Below the pieces are notes generated by a model. The model searched no databases. It was given only the letters and a program-made list of their open reading frames with translations, and was not told the DNA's origin. From Planotetraspora thailandica (GTDB lineage: Bacteria > Actinomycetota > Actinomycetes > Streptosporangiales > Streptosporangiaceae): a stretch of 58,418 bases of DNA. Of this stretch, positions 25,767 through 33,740 are shown in pieces. The stretch covers positions 1 through 58,418 of the forward strand of contig NZ_BOOR01000073.1 of the NCBI RefSeq assembly GCF_016863335.1, in the 5' to 3' direction. Each line of letters opens with the position of its first letter. Position 1 is the first letter of the stretch. The position numbers and the translations under genes were made by a program.

Positions 25767-27257
25767 GTGCCGACTCTCAGCGACCTGGTATGCCGTCACA
25801 CGGCGCTCGAACGTGCCGACCTCGACTGGATCCATGCCCTCGTCTCCGACTGGCAGCTGCTGGCCGACCTGTCGTTCGCCGATCTGATCTTGTGGGTGCC
25901 CCACAAGGACGGCTCGGGGTGGGTGGCGGTGGCGCAGATGCGGCCGACCACGGGCCCGACGGTCTACCACGACGACGTCGTCGGCCAGATCGCGGGAAAG
26001 GGCGACCGGCCGTTGATCGACGTCGCCTGGACCGAGCACCGGATCTGCCGTGAAGGCGATCCCGACTGGTCGAGCGGCGTGCCGGTCAGGGAGGAGACGA
26101 TCCCCGTACGGCGAGGCCGCGGCGGCGACTTCATCGGCGTCATCCAGCGCTCGACCAACCTGTCGTCGGCCCGCACGCCCTCCCGGCTGGAGCTGACCTA
26201 CCTCCAGAGCGCCTCCGACCTCGCCCAAATGGTCGCGGAGGGCCGGTTCCCCTTCACGGAGGAGGAGCCCATCCTGGTGCGTTCGCCTCGTGTCGGCGAC
26301 GGCCTGCTCCGGCTCGACCGGGCCGGGCGGGTGACCTACGCCTCCCCGAACGCGCTGTCGGCCTACCGCCGCCTCGGCCTGCACGCCGACCTGGTGGGTG
26401 CCGACCTCGGCAAGACGACCGCCGACCTGTGCTATTCGGACGAGCCCATCAACGAGGACCTGATGCTCGTCGCCAGCGGCAAGGCGCCCCGGGAGACGGA
26501 GGTCGAGCACGGCGGGACCGTGGTGCAGCTGCGTGCCATCCCGCTGATCGTCGGCGGGGGCAGGATCGGTGCCCTGGTGCTCATCCGTGACGTGACCGAG
26601 CTGCGCCGCCGTGAGCGCGAGCTGCTGACCAAGGACGCCACGATCCGCGAGATCCACCATCGGGTCAAGAACAACCTGCAGACCGTCGCGGCGCTATTGA
26701 GGCTGCAGGCGCGTCGGCTGAACAACCCGGAGGGGCAGGAGGCGCTCAACGAGGCCGTGCGCCGGGTCGGCTCGATCGCGATCGTTCACGAGATCCTCGC
26801 GCAGATGCCCGAGGAGATGGTCGAGTTCGACGACATCGCCGACAGGGTGATCGCCATGACGGCGGAAGTCTCACTGGCCCACGTGATGCCCCAGCGATTG
26901 GGGAGCTTCGGGGTGTTGCCGGCCGCTGTGGCCACCCCGATCGCGATGGTCCTCACAGAGCTGTTGCAGAATGCCGTTGAGCACGGTTTCTCGCACAAGT
27001 CGGGAAACCTGCAGGTGATTGTGCACCGTGATCCCGACCGGCTGGAGGTGATCGTCGCGGACGACGGAAAGGGCCTGCCGCCGGACTTCGACCTGGAGGC
27101 CACCGGCAGCCTCGGGCTGCAGATCGTGCGGACGCTGGTCGTCGGCGAGCTTTCGGGCCGCCTGGCCGTCGAACGGAGGAAAGGCGGGGGAACCGAGGTG
27201 GTCCTCAGCATCCCGGTTCAGTCGGAACCACGGATCGAGGCTGGAATTCCCCGGTGA
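25767..27257 (+). CDS. pdtaS: PdtaS-like sensor histidine kinase
   Basis: A 496-aa soluble kinase. A GAF-like N-terminal domain (about 1-150) and a PAS domain (about 170-280) precede a HisKA_2 dimerisation box IHHRVKNNLQTVAALLRLQ (His297/298) and an HATPase with DDGKGLP and GSLGLQIV. The combination matches PdtaS (Rv3220c), whose partner PdtaR is an RNA-binding antiterminator encoded elsewhere. No membrane segments are seen, so it is a cytosolic sensor. Its stop is 20 nt from the converging whiB1 stop. Confidence 0.92.
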   Translation: MPTLSDLVCRHTALERADLDWIHALVSDWQLLADLSFADLILWVPHKDGSGWVAVAQMRPTTGPTVYHDDVVGQIAGKGDRPLIDVAWTEHRICREGDPDWSSGVPVREETIPVRRGRGGDFIGVIQRSTNLSSARTPSRLELTYLQSASDLAQMVAEGRFPFTEEEPILVRSPRVGDGLLRLDRAGRVTYASPNALSAYRRLGLHADLVGADLGKTTADLCYSDEPINEDLMLVASGKAPRETEVEHGGTVVQLRAIPLIVGGGRIGALVLIRDVTELRRRERELLTKDATIREIHHRVKNNLQTVAALLRLQARRLNNPEGQEALNEAVRRVGSIAIVHEILAQMPEEMVEFDDIADRVIAMTAEVSLAHVMPQRLGSFGVLPAAVATPIAMVLTELLQNAVEHGFSHKSGNLQVIVHRDPDRLEVIVADDGKGLPPDFDLEATGSLGLQIVRTLVVGELSGRLAVERRKGGGTEVVLSIPVQSEPRIEAGIPR

Positions 27258-27277
27258 CGTGCCCCGGTGTGCGGTGG

Positions 27278-27532
27278 TCAGACGCCTGCGCGAGCGCGGG
27301 CGCGAGCCGTACGACGCTTGAGGGCACGGCGCTCGTCTTCGCTGAGCCCGCCCCAGACTCCCGCGTCCTGGCCGGATTCCAGAGCCCACTTGAGGCAGGC
27401 TTCGGTGACCGAGCACTGGCGGCAGACCTGCTTGGCCTCTTCGATCTGCATCAGAGCGGGACCCGTGTTCCCGATCGGGAAGAACAGCTCCGGATCCACG
27501 TCACGGCAGGCAGCGCGGTGGCGCCAGTCCAT
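27278..27532 (-). CDS. whiB1: WhiB-family iron-sulfur regulator WhiB1
   Basis: An 84-aa protein, the same length as M. tuberculosis WhiB1. The [4Fe-4S] ligands are at Cys9, Cys37, Cys40 and Cys46. The turn GVWGG is at 58-62, and a basic C-terminal tail (KRRTARARARAG) would bind DNA. WhiB1 senses nitric oxide and binds region 4 of the primary sigma factor. The ATG at 27532 has GAAGGGG 8 nt upstream. An upstream in-frame extension exists but covers the promoter and the CRP-like site. Confidence 0.94.
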   Translation of the reverse strand: MDWRHRAACRDVDPELFFPIGNTGPALMQIEEAKQVCRQCSVTEACLKWALESGQDAGVWGGLSEDERRALKRRTARARARAGV

Positions 27533-27586
27533 GCGTTCCACCCCTTCGTCACAGGAGCCGGCGGAGGCTCCCTGGTCATCAACTTT

Positions 27587-27600
27587 GTGAACGCTTTCAC
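27587..27600. promoter_or_regulatory. CRP-family binding site before whiB1
   Basis: GTGAA-CGCT-TTCAC is a perfect dyad that fits the cyclic-AMP receptor pattern GTGA-N6-TCAC. It is centred about 61 nt upstream of the whiB1 start. The M. tuberculosis whiB1 promoter is bound by its CRP homologue Rv3676, so position and gene agree with known biology. Confidence 0.68.
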
Positions 27601-27817
27601 TAGCTAATGCGTGGACTTGCCCGGCACTGTGGTTCGGGCCGGGCTTGTCCACGCGATCGCCGGAACGCCTCCCGGGGGCGGTGGCTCCCGTAAAGGTCCT
27701 ACGTTCCGACGTCGTACTTCAGCTTTTCAGCCATGCTTAGAGCACACAAGAGGTTTGGAACAAGGTTTTGCCCGGCCTGGCTGTCGGATACGTCACACTA
27801 TGACTACATGTAACGAG

Positions 27818-28804
27818 CTAGACCAAAACTTGTAATGCGTCCGGGATAGACCGGAATGTCACCCATTCATGTTCTCCCAGGTAATCGCCGTCAAGTTGGA
27901 AGGCGAGCGGCCGGACGGCCGCCAATGTGAACTCCTGTTCGTCATGAACCTGAACAAGGTGTTTACCCCTGGGTAATCCCGAACGCTCTCCGATGATCTG
28001 GTGGATGAATCCCAGCACCGACGCGATCCCCATCCTCCGCAACCCGATCACGTCGAGTCCCGTCTCGAAGCCCGCCCAGGGAGTGGGGTTGATCGGACGG
28101 GACCCGGCGAAGGTCCACGGGGAGGCGTTCGAGACGATCGCCATGAAGATTCCCGGGGTCTCCGGCTGGCGTGGCCGTACGAGCCGGATGGCGGGGTGGC
28201 GGCGGTCGGTCACGAAGAAGTGCCGAAGCGCGGTGTTCACATACAGCGTCGGACTCGCCTTGTAGCCTGCGCTGCGGAGCCCCTCCACGGCCCTGACGAC
28301 CTCCGCGTCGTATCCCAGGCCAGCGCAGAACGTGAAATATCGGGAACCTTGCTGATCGGTGGACGGCCCCTGGTCGGGTCCGGCCGTGTCGTCGTGCCAG
28401 ATCGCCTGGCCGAGCCCGATCGTCCGGCTGCGCTCGTCGCGCAGCGCCTCCAGCACGGCGCCCGTCGCCTCCACCGGGTCGTTGGGCAGGCCGAGCGCGC
28501 GGGCGAAGACGTTGGCGCTGCCGCCGGGGATGACGATCAGCTTGGGCCGCCCGGCCGCGCTCGCCGCGGGCTGCCCGTCGAGCAGTCCGTTGACCACCTC
28601 GTTGATCGTGCCGTCGCCGCCGAGCACCGCGACCGCGTCGAATCCCTTGGCGTGGGCAGTGCCGGAGAGCACCGCGGCGTGCCCCCGGTAGCCGGTCTCC
28701 TCGACGGACAGATCCACGGCGGCCCCGAGCGCCCGGATCAGCACGTCCCGGGTCCGCTGGTTCGTGGAGGTCGCTTTCGGATTCACGAGGAGAAGAGCTC
28801 GCAT
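27818..28804 (-). CDS. Diacylglycerol/lipid kinase family protein
   Basis: A 328-aa protein of the DAGK/YegS family. The nucleotide site is VLGGDGTINEVVNGLLDG at about 60-78, and GGSANVFARALGLPND is a second conserved block. Members phosphorylate lipids or sphingoid-like molecules at the membrane. The natural substrate here is unknown. The first residues MRALLLVNPKA are typical, so the ATG at 28804 is secure. The 285-bp gap before whiB1 holds the whiB1 promoter and no gene. Confidence 0.9.
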   Translation of the reverse strand: MRALLLVNPKATSTNQRTRDVLIRALGAAVDLSVEETGYRGHAAVLSGTAHAKGFDAVAVLGGDGTINEVVNGLLDGQPAASAAGRPKLIVIPGGSANVFARALGLPNDPVEATGAVLEALRDERSRTIGLGQAIWHDDTAGPDQGPSTDQQGSRYFTFCAGLGYDAEVVRAVEGLRSAGYKASPTLYVNTALRHFFVTDRRHPAIRLVRPRQPETPGIFMAIVSNASPWTFAGSRPINPTPWAGFETGLDVIGLRRMGIASVLGFIHQIIGERSGLPRGKHLVQVHDEQEFTLAAVRPLAFQLDGDYLGEHEWVTFRSIPDALQVLV

Positions 28805-28904
28805 GCCTGAAGGCTAGACGACGCTTTACCGCCGCCGCCGGGGACTTGCCGCCTCGATCGGCCCGCGATCCGGCCGGGAGAGCCCACGGGTAGGGTGGGG
28901 CACT

Positions 28905-29324
28905 GTGATCAGCCATGTCACCGGACGTCCCGCCACATTGACCGTCGCGGCGGTCGTCTTGGCCGCCGAGGGCCTGCTCGCCCTCGCGCTCGGATGCTAC
29001 GCCGGCATTGGGACGCTCGTCGGGCAGCCCGCCGACATGTCCACCGCTCTCGCGGAGGCCGCCCTGGGCGTGCTGATCGGCGCCGGCCTGCTCTGGGTGG
29101 CCTGGGGCGTCTGGCAGATCGAGCGCTGGAGCAGGGGGCCCGGCGTGGTGACGCAGATCTTCGCCCTGCCGGTGTCGTTCTCGCTGATCGGAGGCGGCCA
29201 GTACGCCTACGGGGTGCCGCTCGTGGTCGCCGCGGTCGTTGGCCTGGTTGCGCTGCTGGCCCCAAAGTCGACGGAGGCGCTGATGGGCGAAGGCGGTTCG
29301 GCTGGTTCCCGGGGTCCGCGATGA
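28905..29324 (+). CDS. Four-helix integral membrane protein
   Basis: A 139-aa hydrophobic protein with four predicted spans (about 12-33, 48-70, 78-97, 100-122). It ends in a short Gly/Ser-rich tail that runs into a tandem repeat in the DNA. The GTG start lacks a strong ribosome site. No family is recognised beyond small actinobacterial membrane proteins. It is divergent from the lipid-kinase gene. Confidence 0.7.
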   Translation: MISHVTGRPATLTVAAVVLAAEGLLALALGCYAGIGTLVGQPADMSTALAEAALGVLIGAGLLWVAWGVWQIERWSRGPGVVTQIFALPVSFSLIGGGQYAYGVPLVVAAVVGLVALLAPKSTEALMGEGGSAGSRGPR

Positions 29325-29460
29325 TTCACAGGCGAAGTGAGACGGCTCGGCTGGGTTCCCTCGGTCCGCACTGATTCTCAGGCGGAGTGAGGATGGCCCG
29401 GCTGGTTCCTTGGGCCCGCGCCGATTCGCGGGCGGGATGAGACGGCGCGGTGATTCCTGG
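29299..29460 (+). repeat. About 50-bp imperfect tandem repeat, four units
   Basis: Units beginning near 29299, 29348, 29399 and 29448 share CGGCTGGTTCC, then a (T/C)CCGCG run, GATTC, GGCGGAGTGAG-like text and GACGGC. Intervals are 49, 51 and 49 bp. The first unit is inside the 3' end of the membrane-protein gene and the last runs into the terminator hairpin. It is unrelated in sequence to the 53-bp arrays. Confidence 0.65.
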
Positions 29461-29485
29461 GGCCGCGGTATTGCGACCGCGGCCC
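29460..29485 (-). terminator. Hairpin terminator after the sigma factor gene
   Basis: GGGCCGCGGT and ACCGCGGCCC form a perfect 10-bp stem with a 6-nt loop, 16 nt beyond the stop at 29502 on the minus strand. Confidence 0.8.
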
Positions 29486-29501
29486 GGATCCCGCGCCCTG
29501 C

Positions 29502-30281
29502 TCAGTCTTCGGCGGTCAGGCCTTCGCGGAGCTGGGCCAGGGTCCTGGCCAGCAACCGGGAGACGTGCATCTGTGAGATGCCCAGCTCCGTTGCGATCTG
29601 CGACTGCGTCATATTGCCGAAGAAACGCAGCAGCAGGATGCGCTTCTCACGCGGAGGCAGGCGCTCCAGCAGCGGCTTCAGGGACTCGCGGTATTCGACG
29701 CCTTCGAGGGACTCGTCGACGATGCCGAGCGAGTCCGACACGGCCGGGGCGTCGTCGTCACCCGAGTCGGGCGCGTCGAGGGAGACCGTCGAGTAGGCGT
29801 TGGCCGACTCCAGGCCCTCCAGCACCTCTTCCTCGGTCATCTGCAGATGCGCCGCGAGCTCGGCGACCGTGGGCGCCCGGCTCTCACGCTGCGACAGCTC
29901 GCTTATGGCCTTCGTGAGCGAGAGCTTCAGCTCCTGGAGGCGGCGCGGCACCCTGACCGCCCAGCCCTTGTCACGGAAGTGGCGCTTGATCTCGCCGACG
30001 ATGGTCGGCGTCGCGTACGTCGAGAACTCCACGCCGCGGCCGAGGTCGAACCGGTCGATCGACTTGATGAGGCCGATGGTGGCGACCTGCGTGAGGTCGT
30101 CGAGCCACTCACCCCGGTTGCGGAAACGCCGCGCGAGGTATTCCACCAGCGGCAGGTGCAGCTCGACCAGCTCGTCACGGATGCGCTGCCGCCGCGGGTC
30201 GTCGGCCGGCAACTCCGACAGTTCCCCGAACAACGTGCGCGCACGCACGCGGTCGGGCACCGCCGAGTCGCCGGAGGCCAT
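29502..30281 (-). CDS. SigB/SigF-type stress and sporulation sigma factor
   Basis: A 259-aa group-3 sigma-70 factor. Region 2 is LVEYLARRFRNRGEWLDDL...FSTYATPTIVGEIKRHFRDK. Region 3 is RRLQELKLSLTKAISELSQRESRAPT, and region 4 ends NMTQSQIATELGISQMHVSR. It is most like the SigB/SigF/SigG family of actinomycetes, controlled by RsbW-type anti-sigma factors, and one lies directly upstream. The ATG at 30281 has AAAGGA 8 nt upstream. Confidence 0.93.
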   Translation of the reverse strand: MASGDSAVPDRVRARTLFGELSELPADDPRRQRIRDELVELHLPLVEYLARRFRNRGEWLDDLTQVATIGLIKSIDRFDLGRGVEFSTYATPTIVGEIKRHFRDKGWAVRVPRRLQELKLSLTKAISELSQRESRAPTVAELAAHLQMTEEEVLEGLESANAYSTVSLDAPDSGDDDAPAVSDSLGIVDESLEGVEYRESLKPLLERLPPREKRILLLRFFGNMTQSQIATELGISQMHVSRLLARTLAQLREGLTAED

Positions 30282-30298
30282 GGCACGGGTCCTTTCGG

Positions 30299-30724
30299 TC
30301 ACGCCGGCCTCGCCGCGCCTCGCCGCTTGCGCAGCACGATCGCCATGTGATCGGGATGATCGGAGATGGCGTCGACGTCGTCGGCCAGCGCCGTGAGCAC
30401 CATCCAGGCGAAGTCGTCTCGCTTGGGGGCGCTGACGCCGACCGTGCTGACCTCTACACGGACCGTCATCTCGTGCCCCGTGAGCTCGAACTCGGCCTGA
30501 AGATCGGTGCCGGGCACCGCGTGCCGCAGGAGCATGGCGCAGGCCTCGTCGACCGCGATACGAAGATCCTCGATCTGATCCAGCGTGAAGTCGAGCCGAG
30601 CCGCGAGCCCGGCCGTGGCCGTGCGCAGCACAGACAAATAGGCGCTCACGGCGGGCAGTCGGACGCTCACAGCGTCACGGATCCCGGTCACATCCACCGC
30701 AGGCGTCTCGGTTTCCTCGGTCAC
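30299..30724 (-). CDS. RsbW-like anti-sigma factor (GHKL kinase fold)
   Basis: A 141-aa protein with the RsbW/SpoIIAB-type ATPase fold. The N box is EDLRIAVDEACAMLLRHA. The following G-box region is degenerate. It should bind the sigma factor encoded 17 nt downstream and release it through an anti-anti-sigma protein that is not in this window. The pair is one operon. I could not find a clear autoregulatory promoter in the 220 bp upstream. Confidence 0.88.
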   Translation of the reverse strand: MTEETETPAVDVTGIRDAVSVRLPAVSAYLSVLRTATAGLAARLDFTLDQIEDLRIAVDEACAMLLRHAVPGTDLQAEFELTGHEMTVRVEVSTVGVSAPKRDDFAWMVLTALADDVDAISDHPDHMAIVLRKRRGAARPA

Positions 30725-30898
30725 GTTCCTCCTCGCCCTTCGAGCCGGCGCAGTGCCGTTGTCTGCAACCTACCGCCACTCCACCGATGTTGCTCCGCTG
30801 GGACGCGCCGATTGTGGCGATCTTGGGGGTAGCTCCTCGTAAATTCCCTGAGGTTTCTCTGCCCGTGACCTCCGCCTCACCTCGGACCCGGAAAAGAT

Positions 30899-30934
30899 CA
30901 GGCCCCGCCCGGTCAGGTGACCGTGCGGGGCCTG
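30899..30934 (-). terminator. Strong hairpin terminator after sodN
   Basis: CAGGCCCCGC and GCGGGGCCTG form a 10-bp perfect stem. Inside the loop, GGTCA and TGACC can add a further 5 bp. It lies 13 nt beyond the sodN stop. Confidence 0.85.
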
Positions 30935-30947
30935 AGGATCGCCTGTT

Positions 30948-31352
30948 TCAGGCGGCCGCCTTCGTCTCCCAGAAGATCTTGGCGATTTCGTCGATCTTCG
31001 CGAGAAGCTCGTCGGCCTGAGCGGGGTCCACGGTGCCCTTGCCGCCCGCCGCGCCGGCGAGCTTGGTGGCGTCCCAGAACAGCTGGTGGAGCTGGGGGTA
31101 CTGCTCCAGGTGCGGAGGCTTGAAGTAGTCGGTCCACAGCACCCAGAGGTGGTGCTTGACCAGCTCGGCGCGCTGTTCCTTGATGATCAGGGCGCGAGTC
31201 TTGAAGACCGGGTCGTCACTGTCGGCGTACTTCTTCATGATCGCCTTGACGGACTCGGCCTCGATGCGAGCCTGAGCCGGGTCGTAGACCCCACAGGGCA
31301 GGTCACAGTGGGCGGACGCCTCGTGCTTCGGCCGCAGCAGTCGTGCAAGCAT
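30948..31352 (-). CDS. sodN: Nickel superoxide dismutase
   Basis: A 134-aa precursor. A 14-residue leader (MLARLLRPKHEASA) is followed by the mature N terminus HCDLPCGVYDP, the nickel hook in which His1, Cys2 and Cys6 bind Ni. The mature part is about 120 aa, the size of Streptomyces NiSOD, and forms a hexamer. The enzyme removes superoxide in the cytoplasm. Removal of the leader requires SodX, which is encoded divergently 81 bp away. Nickel control through Nur is known for this gene family, but I saw no clear Nur box. Confidence 0.96.
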   Translation of the reverse strand: MLARLLRPKHEASAHCDLPCGVYDPAQARIEAESVKAIMKKYADSDDPVFKTRALIIKEQRAELVKHHLWVLWTDYFKPPHLEQYPQLHQLFWDATKLAGAAGGKGTVDPAQADELLAKIDEIAKIFWETKAAA

Positions 31353-31433
31353 CGGAATCCTTCCTTGGCAAAATGGAGCGCTGTCCATAGCTGACCTTAC
31401 TCGTACCGGAAATCTCTTATCCGTGGAGGGGAT

Positions 31434-31730
31434 GTGCTCACCGCCGTCCGGGTGACGGGCGACTCGATGCTCCCGACTCTTCGCCCCGGCGACTGGCTGC
31501 TCGTACGGCGGGGCGCCGTCAGGCCGGGAGACGTGGTCGTCGCGAGGCGGCCGCATGGCCTGATCGTGAAGCGGGCGTTCAGGCGCACGGAAGAGGGATG
31601 GTGGGTCGAGAGCGACAATCAGCTGGCCACGGGCAGGCAGGACAGCTGGGACTTCGGCGCCCTTCCGGCGGGGGACATCGTCGGCAGGGTCATCGCCCGC
31701 TACTGGCCCCGCCCGTTGCGCTGGTTCTGA
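31434..31730 (+). CDS. sodX: NiSOD maturation protease SodX (S26 family)
   Basis: A 98-aa signal-peptidase-like serine protease. It has the catalytic Ser11 in GDSMLPTL and the general-base Lys46 in LIVKRAF. There is no membrane anchor, so it is cytoplasmic, as expected for trimming the SodN leader. The GTG start has GGAGGGG only about 2 nt upstream, so a slightly later start is possible. Its last 31 nt overlap the converging CGNR gene. Confidence 0.92.
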   Translation: MLTAVRVTGDSMLPTLRPGDWLLVRRGAVRPGDVVVARRPHGLIVKRAFRRTEEGWWVESDNQLATGRQDSWDFGALPAGDIVGRVIARYWPRPLRWF

Positions 31731-32242
31731 CGCCGCCGGTAGGCCGCCACGTTCGCGCGGCTGGCGCACCGCTCGGAGCAGTAGCGCCTCGACCGGTTCG
31801 AGGAGGTGTCGAGGTAGGCGTTGCGGCACGGCGTGGCCTGGCAGATGCCTAGCCGGTCGGCGCCAAGCCCGGTCACCACGCTCGCCAGCCCCATCACCGA
31901 GCCGACGGAGAGGGCGTCGGCCACCCTGCCGCCCTCCGTCAGGTGCATGTGCCAGCCCTGGCCGTCGTGCCCCGAGATCTGCGGGTGCACCGGATGGCGG
32001 ACGAGCAGGCCGTTGAGCCGCTCCACCACGTCGGCCTCGTCGCCCGAGGAGGCCGCGGCGAACACGCCGGCCAGTTCTTCGCACAACTCGCGCAGCGCGT
32101 CGAGATCGCGCCGTGTGACCCGGGCGGCCGACTCCGTGCGCCCGGTCTCCTCGAGAAGCTCGCGCAGGGCCTGGAGGCTGTTCAACGCCTCCGTCCTGTT
32201 GACCAGGAGGACGGCCAGCTCGGCGTACGACTTCAGGTCCAC
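31700..32242 (-). CDS. CGNR zinc-finger transcriptional regulator
   Basis: A 180-aa protein with an N-terminal ABATE-type domain (about 1-125) and a C-terminal CGNR zinc finger. The finger has Cys residues in CQATPCRNAYLDTSSNRSRRY and CSERCASRANV. These are presumed stress-response regulators. It converges with sodX with overlapping 3' ends and is divergent from malic enzyme. Confidence 0.88.
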   Translation of the reverse strand: MDLKSYAELAVLLVNRTEALNSLQALRELLEETGRTESAARVTRRDLDALRELCEELAGVFAAASSGDEADVVERLNGLLVRHPVHPQISGHDGQGWHMHLTEGGRVADALSVGSVMGLASVVTGLGADRLGICQATPCRNAYLDTSSNRSRRYCSERCASRANVAAYRRRQNQRNGRGQ

Positions 32243-32406
32243 TGGTACGACCTAGGGGATGTAAGAGACGATTGCGTATCTCGAGTATTACACGCCGGGA
32301 GTCGCCGTGGAAATCCCCAGGTCAAGGATGATCTATTGTTCTCCGGCATCCCGGCGGCGCACGGGCGTGTGGCACAATCGGAAAACGGGTGACCCCCGAA
32401 CCCCCT

Positions 32407-32471
32407 CAAGAGGCGACCGTCAACGGCGACGGCCTCCGGCGGCTACCGAAGCCTGGGCTTTCGTCCTCTTG
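32407..32471 (+). promoter_or_regulatory. Structured 5' leader of the malic enzyme gene
   Basis: CAAGAGG (32407-32413) pairs perfectly with CCTCTTG (32465-32471). The enclosed RNA can form two hairpins, CCGTC/GACGG (32417-32432) and GGCT/AGCC (32441-32453). This three-way-junction shape ends 42 nt before the GTG. It could be a cis-regulatory RNA. It matches no riboswitch class I know. Confidence 0.4.
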
Positions 32472-32513
32472 GCGGCGTCAACAGGAATTCGTCCTTACGA
32501 CAATGGGGTCGCT

Positions 32514-33698
32514 GTGACCGCTTCACCTGTCTCTTTGGCATCTCTGGATCTCGATCCGGCTTTCGCACTCCACCGCGGCGGCAAGCTGGAGGTCCGGTCC
32601 AGCGTGCCGGTCCGCGACGCGGACGATCTCTCCCTCGCGTACACCCCCGGCGTCGCCCGCGTGTGTACGGCGATCGCCGAAACCCCCGAACTGGCCCGCG
32701 ACTACACCTGGGTGTCCAACGTCGTGGCCGTGGTCTCCGACGGCACCGCCGTACTGGGGCTCGGCGACATCGGACCCTCCGCGGCCATGCCTGTCATGGA
32801 GGGCAAGGCGCTGCTGTTCAAGCAGTTCGCGGGCGTCGACGCCGTGCCGATCTGCCTCGACTGCACCGACGTCGACGCCCTAGTCGAGACCGTCGCGCGG
32901 CTCGCCCCCTCGTTCGGCGGCGTCAACCTGGAGGACATCAGCGCCCCCCGCTGCTTCGAGGTGGAAGAGCGCCTGCGCGACCTGCTCGACATCCCCGTCT
33001 TCCATGACGACCAGCACGGCACCGCCATCGTCACGCTGGCGGCCCTGCGGAACGCGGCCAGGGTGACCGGGCGTGCGCTCGGCGACCTGCGGGCGGTCGT
33101 GGCGGGAGCAGGGGCCTCCGGCGTCGCCGTGGCCCGCATCCTGCTCAACGCGGGAATCGGCGACATCGCGGTGGCCGACTCCAAGGGGATCGTGCACTCC
33201 GGGCGTGAGGACCTCCACCCGGTCAAGGAGGCGCTGGCCCGCGACAGCAACAAGATGGGCCTGGCCGGCTCGACCGAGCAGGCCCTCGCCGGGGCCGACG
33301 TCTTCATCGGGCTTTCGGGGTCGACGGTGTCGGAGGACGCTGTGGCGGCGATGGCGCCCGACTCGATCGTCTTCGCGTTGTCGAACCCGACGCCGGAGGT
33401 CCAGCCGTCGGTCGCGGCCAGGTATGCCCGGGTCGTGGCCACAGGCCGCTCGGACTTCCCCAACCAGATCAACAACGTGCTCGCCTTCCCCGGGGTCTTC
33501 CGCGGCGCGCTCGACGTGCGGGCGCGGACGATCACCGAGGGCATGAAGGTGGCGGCCGCCACGGCGCTGGCCGACGTGGTGGGCGACGAGGTCTCCGAGG
33601 ACTACGTGATCCCGTCACCCTTCGATGAGAGGGTGGCTCCCGCCGTCGCCGCCGCCGTCGCCGAGCAGGCCCACGCCGAAGGCGTCGCCCGCAAGTGA
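32514..33698 (+). CDS. NAD(P)-dependent malic enzyme
   Basis: A 394-aa enzyme converting malate to pyruvate, CO2 and NAD(P)H. The catalytic Tyr is in [11 protein letters not shown] and the Lys in [13 protein letters not shown]. The metal site is [15 protein letters not shown] and [11 protein letters not shown], and the cofactor fold is [14 protein letters not shown]. It is the short bacterial form without a phosphotransacetylase domain. The GTG at 32514 matches family N termini. The frame is open further upstream, but that part is the structured leader. Confidence 0.93.
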   Translation: MTASPVSLASLDLDPAFALHRGGKLEVRSSVPVRDADDLSLAYTPGVARVCTAIAETPELARDYTWVSNVVAVVSDGTAVLGLGDIGPSAAMPVMEGKALLFKQFAGVDAVPICLDCTDVDALVETVARLAPSFGGVNLEDISAPRCFEVEERLRDLLDIPVFHDDQHGTAIVTLAALRNAARVTGRALGDLRAVVAGAGASGVAVARILLNAGIGDIAVADSKGIVHSGREDLHPVKEALARDSNKMGLAGSTEQALAGADVFIGLSGSTVSEDAVAAMAPDSIVFALSNPTPEVQPSVAARYARVVATGRSDFPNQINNVLAFPGVFRGALDVRARTITEGMKVAAATALADVVGDEVSEDYVIPSPFDERVAPAVAAAVAEQAHAEGVARK

Positions 33699-33702
33699 CC
33701 CC

Positions 33703-33729
33703 CCACCCCCTCCGGTGGTGATCATTTTT
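33703..33729 (+). terminator. Weak terminator after malic enzyme
   Basis: A 5-bp stem, CCACC with GGTGG, and a 6-nt loop are followed within 7 nt by TTTTT. It is short but correctly placed just after the stop at 33698, at the edge of repeat array A. Confidence 0.4.
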
Positions 33730-33740
33730 ACTTTTGGGGG

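Noticed and set aside
25698-26660. Upstream extension of bioF by more than 300 codons
   Set aside because: The extension runs antisense through pdtaS, has no ribosome site and no homology. The ATG at 25697 gives a standard BioF.
31353-31433. SigR-type promoter at GGAAT upstream of sodX
   Set aside because: No GTT lies 18-19 nt downstream of GGAAT at 31354.
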